Source: Enterococcus_E cecorum_C
GTDB lineage: Bacteria > Bacillota > Bacilli > Lactobacillales > Enterococcaceae
DNA length: 64,000 bases
Direction of reading: 5' to 3'
Assembly: GCF_052119425.1 (NCBI RefSeq)
Contig: NZ_JBQKFH010000010.1
Location: 5,682 to 69,681, forward strand
The position numbers and the translations under genes were made by a program. The notes under the pieces are model-generated. The model was not told the DNA's origin. It did no database searches and saw nothing but the letters and a program-made list of their open reading frames with translations. Positions within the stretch are counted from its first letter, which is position 1. Each line of letters opens with the position of its first letter. This document shows, in pieces, positions 59,952 through 64,000 of the stretch.

Positions 59952-60248
59952 ATGAAGCAAAGAAAAATCCCTTTAAGAACCTCTGTTGTAACCGGTGAAG
60001 TGATTCCCAAAAAACAATTATTAAGAATTACGCGCTCAAAAGAAGGTGTCGTTTCCATCGATCCAACGGGTAAAATGCCTGGACGTGGTGCCTATATCGC
60101 GATGGAGCCAGAAGAAGCTGAACTTGCTTGGAAAAAACGCATCTTTGATAAAAAATTTGGTGTGACATTAAGTGACGAATTTTATCAAGAATTACTAGAT
60201 TATGTGAAACATCAAAAAGCACGTCGAGAGTTATTTGGAAATGAATAA
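59952..60248 (+). CDS. ylxR: YlxR (RnpM) RNA-binding protein
   Basis: The 98-residue basic protein has the DUF448 signature KIPLRTSVVTGEVIPKKQLL and PTGKMPGRGAYI. A Bacillus subtilis homologue has been reported to bind RNase P RNA (RnpM). The GRGAYI loop is the predicted RNA-contact. AGGAGG precedes the ATG. It overlaps the next gene by eight bases. Confidence 0.93.
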   Translation: MKQRKIPLRTSVVTGEVIPKKQLLRITRSKEGVVSIDPTGKMPGRGAYIAMEPEEAELAWKKRIFDKKFGVTLSDEFYQELLDYVKHQKARRELFGNE

Positions 60249-60543
60249 ACAAAAAGTATTGAATCTTTTAGGTCTTGCCCAACGCGCGGGTAAATTAGTA
60301 ACGGGTGAAGAACTTGTTACCAAAGAAATCCAAGCACAAAAAGCAAAATTTGTTTTTGTAGCTAGTGATGCGGGTAAGAATACCTTAAAGAAATTGCAAG
60401 ATAAATCAAGATATTATGAAATCCCTCTAAGTGAAGCTTTTACTAGTCTTGAATTGACACAAGCTTTAGGAAAACCAAGAAAAGCAATTGCGGTGATGGA
60501 TCACGGCTTTGCTAAGAAAATGGGGGAATTATTGAACGAATAG
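60241..60543 (+). CDS. ylxQ: L7Ae-like ribosomal protein YlxQ
   Basis: A 100-residue L7Ae/L30e/S12e family protein that should bind kink-turn RNA. The start NKQKVLNLLGLAQRAGKLVTG and later FVFVASDAGKNTLKKL are family-typical. ATG 60241 is chosen as homologues begin M-NKQK; ATG 60235 adds two residues. It overlaps ylxR by eight bases and has a weak ribosome binding site, so translation is probably coupled. Confidence 0.92.
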   Translation: MNKQKVLNLLGLAQRAGKLVTGEELVTKEIQAQKAKFVFVASDAGKNTLKKLQDKSRYYEIPLSEAFTSLELTQALGKPRKAIAVMDHGFAKKMGELLNE

Positions 60544-60555
60544 GAAGGTGATTGA

Positions 60556-63327
60556 ATGAGTAAAGTCAGAATTTATGAATTGGCGAAAGATTTAAATGTC
60601 TCCAGTAAAGAATTAGTGGAAAAAGCCAAAACAATTGGAATGGAAGTAGAAAATCATCGTAGTGCAATTACGAAAGAAGAAGCGCAACAATTAAAATCCG
60701 AGTTCCAAAATCGTGAAGTGGTTCAAACGGATGGTCATAAAAAATTCCAAACCCAAAGAAACAATCCGAACTTTCTAAACCGTCATAAACAACAAAGAAA
60801 TACGAATTCAAATAATCGAAATCGCAAAAATACCAAAAATGGCGCAAATCAAAGAACAAACGATACTTCAAAAGCTGAATCAGTAAGCAAAAATATAGTT
60901 GCTAAACCAGTTACCGAAGTCAAAGAGGCACCTAAAAAAGCTGAATCAACAAAGCAATCTAAAGTGACTGAAGTGAAAAAAGCAGAAGTTACTAAGCAAG
61001 TGAAGCAAACCCCTGAAGTTAAAGTTGCTAAAGAAAAGCCAGCTGAAAAAGTACTTCCAGTTCAGCCTGAGAAAAAAGAAACTGCTAAGCCAGAAGTGAC
61101 TAAAGTAGCTGAGAAGAAAGCAGAAGAAAAGGTGGTTGCTCCAGTTAGTGAAAAAGAAGTGAAAATTGAGCAACCTCAATTGGAGCCTAAAAATGAAAAA
61201 CCAGAAATGAAAGTTGTTGATAATGTGTCAAACAATAAGAAGGAAAAGAAATCTCAAGTGAGCCAATCTGAAAAACAAGGAAAACCAATGAAACAAGAAA
61301 ATCAATCAAAATCAGAAAAAGTGAAAAAAGTTGCCCCAGTTGGCACTGAACAAGAGAATCGTAAACAAGAGCGACCAAAAAACAAAGCGAAAAAACAACA
61401 TAACAATGATCGCTATGAAGACGATAATTTTGGTAAAGGACGAAATGCTAAGAAAAATAATAAGAAAGATTTCGACAAACCAAATAATAAATTCAAGGGC
61501 AAAAAAGGCAAAAATAATAAGCCACAAGAAAAGAAACCAGCTGTGCCACCACGTAAATTCCGTGAATTACCAGAAGTATTGGAATATACAGATGGTATGA
61601 ACGTAGCAGAAATTGCGAAAAAAATTCACCGTGAACCAGCTGAAATTATCAAAAAATTATTTATGATGGGCGTAATGGTCAACCAAAACCAACCATTAGA
61701 TAAAGATACCATTGAATTATTAGCAGCAGACTATGGAATCGATGCGCAAGAAAAAGTCCAAGTCGATATTGCAGATATTGATAAATTCTTTGAACCTGAA
61801 GAAATCAATGAAGAGAATTTAGTAGCACGTCCACCAGTTGTGACCATCATGGGACACGTTGACCATGGTAAAACGACTTTACTAGATACTTTACGTAATT
61901 CACGGGTAACAAGTGGAGAAGCGGGCGGAATTACCCAACATATCGGGGCGTACCAAATTGATATCGATGGTAAACCAATTACCTTCTTGGATACACCTGG
62001 ACACGCAGCCTTCACAAGTATGCGTGCTCGTGGTGCAAGTATCACGGATATCACTATTTTAGTCGTAGCGGCTGATGATGGAGTTATGCCACAAACTGTT
62101 GAAGCGATTAACCACGCCAAAGCTGCCAATGTACCAATTATTGTAGCGGTAAATAAAATTGATAAACCAGCGGCTAATCCACAACACGTCATGCAAGAAT
62201 TAACCGAATATGAATTAATTCCAGAAAGCTGGGGTGGCGATACCATCTTTGTAGAAATCTCAGCGAAATTCGGTCAAAATATTGATGAATTATTAGAAAT
62301 GATTCTATTAGTGGCTGAAGTAGAAGACTTAAAAGCTGATCCAACGCAACGTGCAATTGGTACCGTCATTGAAGCACGTCTAGATAAAGGTAAAGGACCG
62401 GTTGCTACATTATTAGTACAACAAGGAACGATGCATGTAGGTGATCCAATTGTTGTCGGTAATACATTTGGTCGTGTCCGCGTGATGACCAATGACCTAG
62501 GCCGTCGTGAAAAAGCTGCGGGACCGGCAACTCCAGTGGAAATTACTGGTTTGAATGATGTCCCACAAGCAGGTGATCGTTTCGTAGTCTTTGAAGATGA
62601 AAAGACGGCGCGTGCTGCTGGTGAAGAACGTGCCAAACGTGCTTTAGTCCAACAACGTTCAGTGACCCATCGTGTTACTTTAGATAACTTATTCGATAGC
62701 CTAAAAGAGGGTGAATTGAAGGAAGTTAATGTGATTATTAAAGCGGACGTACAGGGTTCTGCGGAAGCTCTAGCCGCCTCTTTACAAAAAATCGATGTAG
62801 AGGGTGTTCGTGTCAATATCGTTCACTCAGCGGTTGGTGCGGTAAATGAAAGTGATGTTACTTTAGCCGCAGCATCTAATGCGATCATTATCGGCTTTAA
62901 CGTTCGCCCTACACCACAAGCGAAACAACAAGCAGAACTTGAAAGTGTGCAAATTCGTTTACATCGTATCATCTATAAAGCGATTGAAGAAATTGAAACA
63001 GCGATGAAGGGAATGCTTGATCCAGAATACGAAGAAAAAATTACAGGTCAAATGGTGGTCCGTGAAACCTATAAAGTATCTAAAGTCGGTACAATTGCTG
63101 GATGTTATGTATTAGAAGGTTCAATTAAACGTGATAGCGGTGTACGTGTCATTCGTGATGGTATCGTTATTTACGAAGGACAACTTGCTAGTTTGAAACG
63201 CTTCAAAGATGATGTCAAAGAAGTCAAAATGGGATTTGAATGTGGTGCGATGATTGAGAAATTCAACGATATCAAAGTAGACGACATTATTGAAGCCTTC
63301 ATCATGGAAGAAGTCAAAGTAGACTAA
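60556..63327 (+). CDS. infB: Translation initiation factor IF-2
   Basis: IF-2 is the GTPase that brings fMet-tRNA to the ribosome. An N-terminal IF2N helix (1-55, VRIYELAKDLNVSSKELVEK) is followed by a long low-complexity linker (about 60-330) rich in K, E, P, Q and N, then a second IF2N module (YTDGMNVAEIAKKIHREPAE), then the G domain with GHVDHGKTTLLD, DTPGHAAF and NKID. C-terminal domains bind initiator tRNA. At 923 residues it is in the normal range for Firmicutes with a long linker. AGGAAGGTG precedes the ATG. Confidence 0.97.
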   Translation: MSKVRIYELAKDLNVSSKELVEKAKTIGMEVENHRSAITKEEAQQLKSEFQNREVVQTDGHKKFQTQRNNPNFLNRHKQQRNTNSNNRNRKNTKNGANQRTNDTSKAESVSKNIVAKPVTEVKEAPKKAESTKQSKVTEVKKAEVTKQVKQTPEVKVAKEKPAEKVLPVQPEKKETAKPEVTKVAEKKAEEKVVAPVSEKEVKIEQPQLEPKNEKPEMKVVDNVSNNKKEKKSQVSQSEKQGKPMKQENQSKSEKVKKVAPVGTEQENRKQERPKNKAKKQHNNDRYEDDNFGKGRNAKKNNKKDFDKPNNKFKGKKGKNNKPQEKKPAVPPRKFRELPEVLEYTDGMNVAEIAKKIHREPAEIIKKLFMMGVMVNQNQPLDKDTIELLAADYGIDAQEKVQVDIADIDKFFEPEEINEENLVARPPVVTIMGHVDHGKTTLLDTLRNSRVTSGEAGGITQHIGAYQIDIDGKPITFLDTPGHAAFTSMRARGASITDITILVVAADDGVMPQTVEAINHAKAANVPIIVAVNKIDKPAANPQHVMQELTEYELIPESWGGDTIFVEISAKFGQNIDELLEMILLVAEVEDLKADPTQRAIGTVIEARLDKGKGPVATLLVQQGTMHVGDPIVVGNTFGRVRVMTNDLGRREKAAGPATPVEITGLNDVPQAGDRFVVFEDEKTARAAGEERAKRALVQQRSVTHRVTLDNLFDSLKEGELKEVNVIIKADVQGSAEALAASLQKIDVEGVRVNIVHSAVGAVNESDVTLAAASNAIIIGFNVRPTPQAKQQAELESVQIRLHRIIYKAIEEIETAMKGMLDPEYEEKITGQMVVRETYKVSKVGTIAGCYVLEGSIKRDSGVRVIRDGIVIYEGQLASLKRFKDDVKEVKMGFECGAMIEKFNDIKVDDIIEAFIMEEVKVD

Positions 63328-63351
63328 TAGACAGCTGCTAAGGAGGAAATT

Positions 63352-63702
63352 ATGGCAAACTATCGTGATAGACGCTTAGCACAAGAAATCCAAAAAGAAG
63401 TCAATCAAATCTTGCGTAAAAAAGTTCGTGACCCACGCGTACAAGAAGTAACAATTACTGAAGTTCGTGTGACTGGAGATTTACAACAAGCAACGATTTA
63501 CTATACCATTTTATCTAATCTTGCTTCAGATCGTACAAAAGCACAACAAGGGTTAGAAAAAGCAACTGGACTAATCAGACGAGAATTGGGTCATGTGTTA
63601 ACCTTATATAAAACACCTGAACTATTCTTTAGTTATGATGAATCCATTGACTATGGAAATAAAATTGATGAAATGCTAAGAAATTTAAATAAAGAATATT
63701 AA
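63352..63702 (+). CDS. rbfA: 30S ribosome-binding factor A
   Basis: RbfA is a KH-like protein needed for 16S rRNA maturation and cold growth. The start NYRDRRLAQEIQKEVNQIL and the core DPRVQEVTITEVRVTGDLQQ match the family, as does the end ELFFSYDESIDYGNKID. Length 116. AAGGAGG precedes the ATG. It ends the operon at a strong terminator. Confidence 0.96.
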   Translation: MANYRDRRLAQEIQKEVNQILRKKVRDPRVQEVTITEVRVTGDLQQATIYYTILSNLASDRTKAQQGLEKATGLIRRELGHVLTLYKTPELFFSYDESIDYGNKIDEMLRNLNKEY

Positions 63703-63709
63703 TATTTGG

Positions 63710-63744
63710 CTGAGTCAGAAAGTAGAATCTGGCTCAGTTTTTTT
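63710..63744 (+). terminator. Terminator after rbfA
   Basis: CTGAGTCAGA and TCTGGCTCAG form a ten-pair stem with one G-U pair, followed by seven T residues. Confidence 0.9.
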
Positions 63745-63825
63745 ATTACAATTTTATTGATACTGTCTTTACTATTTGTCCAACAAAGAGTAAACGTAAG
63801 CGCCCAATAACAAGGTGTATATCAT

Positions 63826-63871
63826 TCCTCCAGTCCTCCAGTTATACTGTATTCAACAGAAGATTGGAGGA
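63826..63871 (+). promoter_or_regulatory. Leader hairpin hiding ribosome binding site of right-edge gene
   Basis: TCCTCCAG occurs twice in tandem (63826-63833 and 63834-63841). Either copy can pair with TTGGAGGA (64-base region ending 63871) that contains the GGAGG of the next gene, with a loop of about 20 bases. Confidence 0.5.
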
Positions 63872-63877
63872 TTTTTT

Positions 63878-64000
63878 ATGATGAAACAACCAATTGTCCC
63901 TTTAGAGCTGCCAAAAAATGACAGGAAACACTTCAAGCAACGAACTAAAAACGATCTATTGCTTCGTTGTAAAGTGGGACCTATTGAGCTCAGCTTTTTC
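63878..64000 (+). CDS. Unrecognised gene, first 41 codons only
   Basis: ATG 63878 follows GGAGG and the frame is open to the right edge, so only the N-terminus is seen: MMKQPIVPLELPKNDRKH, then FKQRTKNDLLLRCKVGP. The segment is basic and polar without a signal peptide. I cannot assign a family; transposases sometimes begin this way and the hidden ribosome binding site fits a mobile element, but that is a guess. Confidence 0.5.
   Translation, partial: MMKQPIVPLELPKNDRKHFKQRTKNDLLLRCKVGPIELSFF

Noticed and set aside
62274..62816. 180-codon open frame on the minus strand inside infB
   Set aside because: It is antisense to the conserved G domain and later region of IF-2, has no ribosome binding site, and its serine- and threonine-rich product is typical of a shadow frame.

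Overview
The window is AT-rich Gram-positive chromosomal DNA with strong AGGAGG-type ribosome binding sites, compact operons and the gene order of Lactobacillales, closest in my reading to Enterococcus or another Enterococcaceae. Supporting signs are a PolC replicase, an Eep-type RseP protease, the order uppS-cdsA-rseP-(proS slot)-polC, a DUF1827 gene beside clpE and ptsHI, a fabT-led fatty acid cluster next to a LafA/BgsB-type glucosyltransferase, the yqeG-yqeH-yhbY-nadD-yqeK-rsfS run, a T-box in front of thrS, and rimP-nusA-ylxR-ylxQ-infB-rbfA. I saw no rRNA, tRNA, CRISPR array or complete insertion sequence.

Layout. 0-2.2 kb: the end of a surface-polymer locus (membrane protein fragment, UbiA-type phosphoribosyltransferase, HAD phosphatase), which suggests a polyprenyl-phosphate pentose donor. 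2.2-12.6 kb: uppS, cdsA, a gene remnant, rseP, a strongly degenerate prolyl-tRNA synthetase homologue, polC and a short CAT-like protein. 12.6-21.2 kb: rRNA methylase, recX-mutY, nucleotide phosphatase, AI-2E transporter, CNNM/CorC protein, prfC. 21.2-26.5 kb: DUF1827, clpE with a CtsR operator, a small unknown ORF, ptsH-ptsI. 26.5-30.8 kb: TMEM175-like protein, M19 dipeptidase, glycolipid glucosyltransferase, dehydrogenase, YkuJ-like protein. 31-39.7 kb: the type II fatty acid and acetyl-CoA carboxylase operon, with FabT operators and no enoyl reductase. 40-44.4 kb: amino acid ABC transporter, thioesterase, amidase. 44.6-50.2 kb: ribosome assembly and NAD genes, including an rsfS that appears to start at ATA. 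50.2-51.7 kb: two overlapping ion-channel genes, both broken. 51.8-58 kb: yebC, helD, tautomerase, T-box and thrS. 58-63.7 kb: the nusA-infB operon. The right edge holds the first 41 codons of an unrecognised gene.

The most unusual item is the proS-position protein at 5898-7493. It keeps the N-terminal segment and the anticodon-binding domain of a bacterial ProRS but has lost the ATP-binding arginines of motifs 2 and 3, the TxE loop and the editing lysine. It should not be able to charge tRNA, so the cell needs another ProRS, and this protein may have a new job. Other points of interest are the inferred ATA start of rsfS, a nonsense codon inside a potassium-channel selectivity filter next to a frameshifted ClC gene, the missing fabK, and the pentose-donor genes at the left edge. 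Many promoters here carry an extended -10 (TGn before TATAAT).
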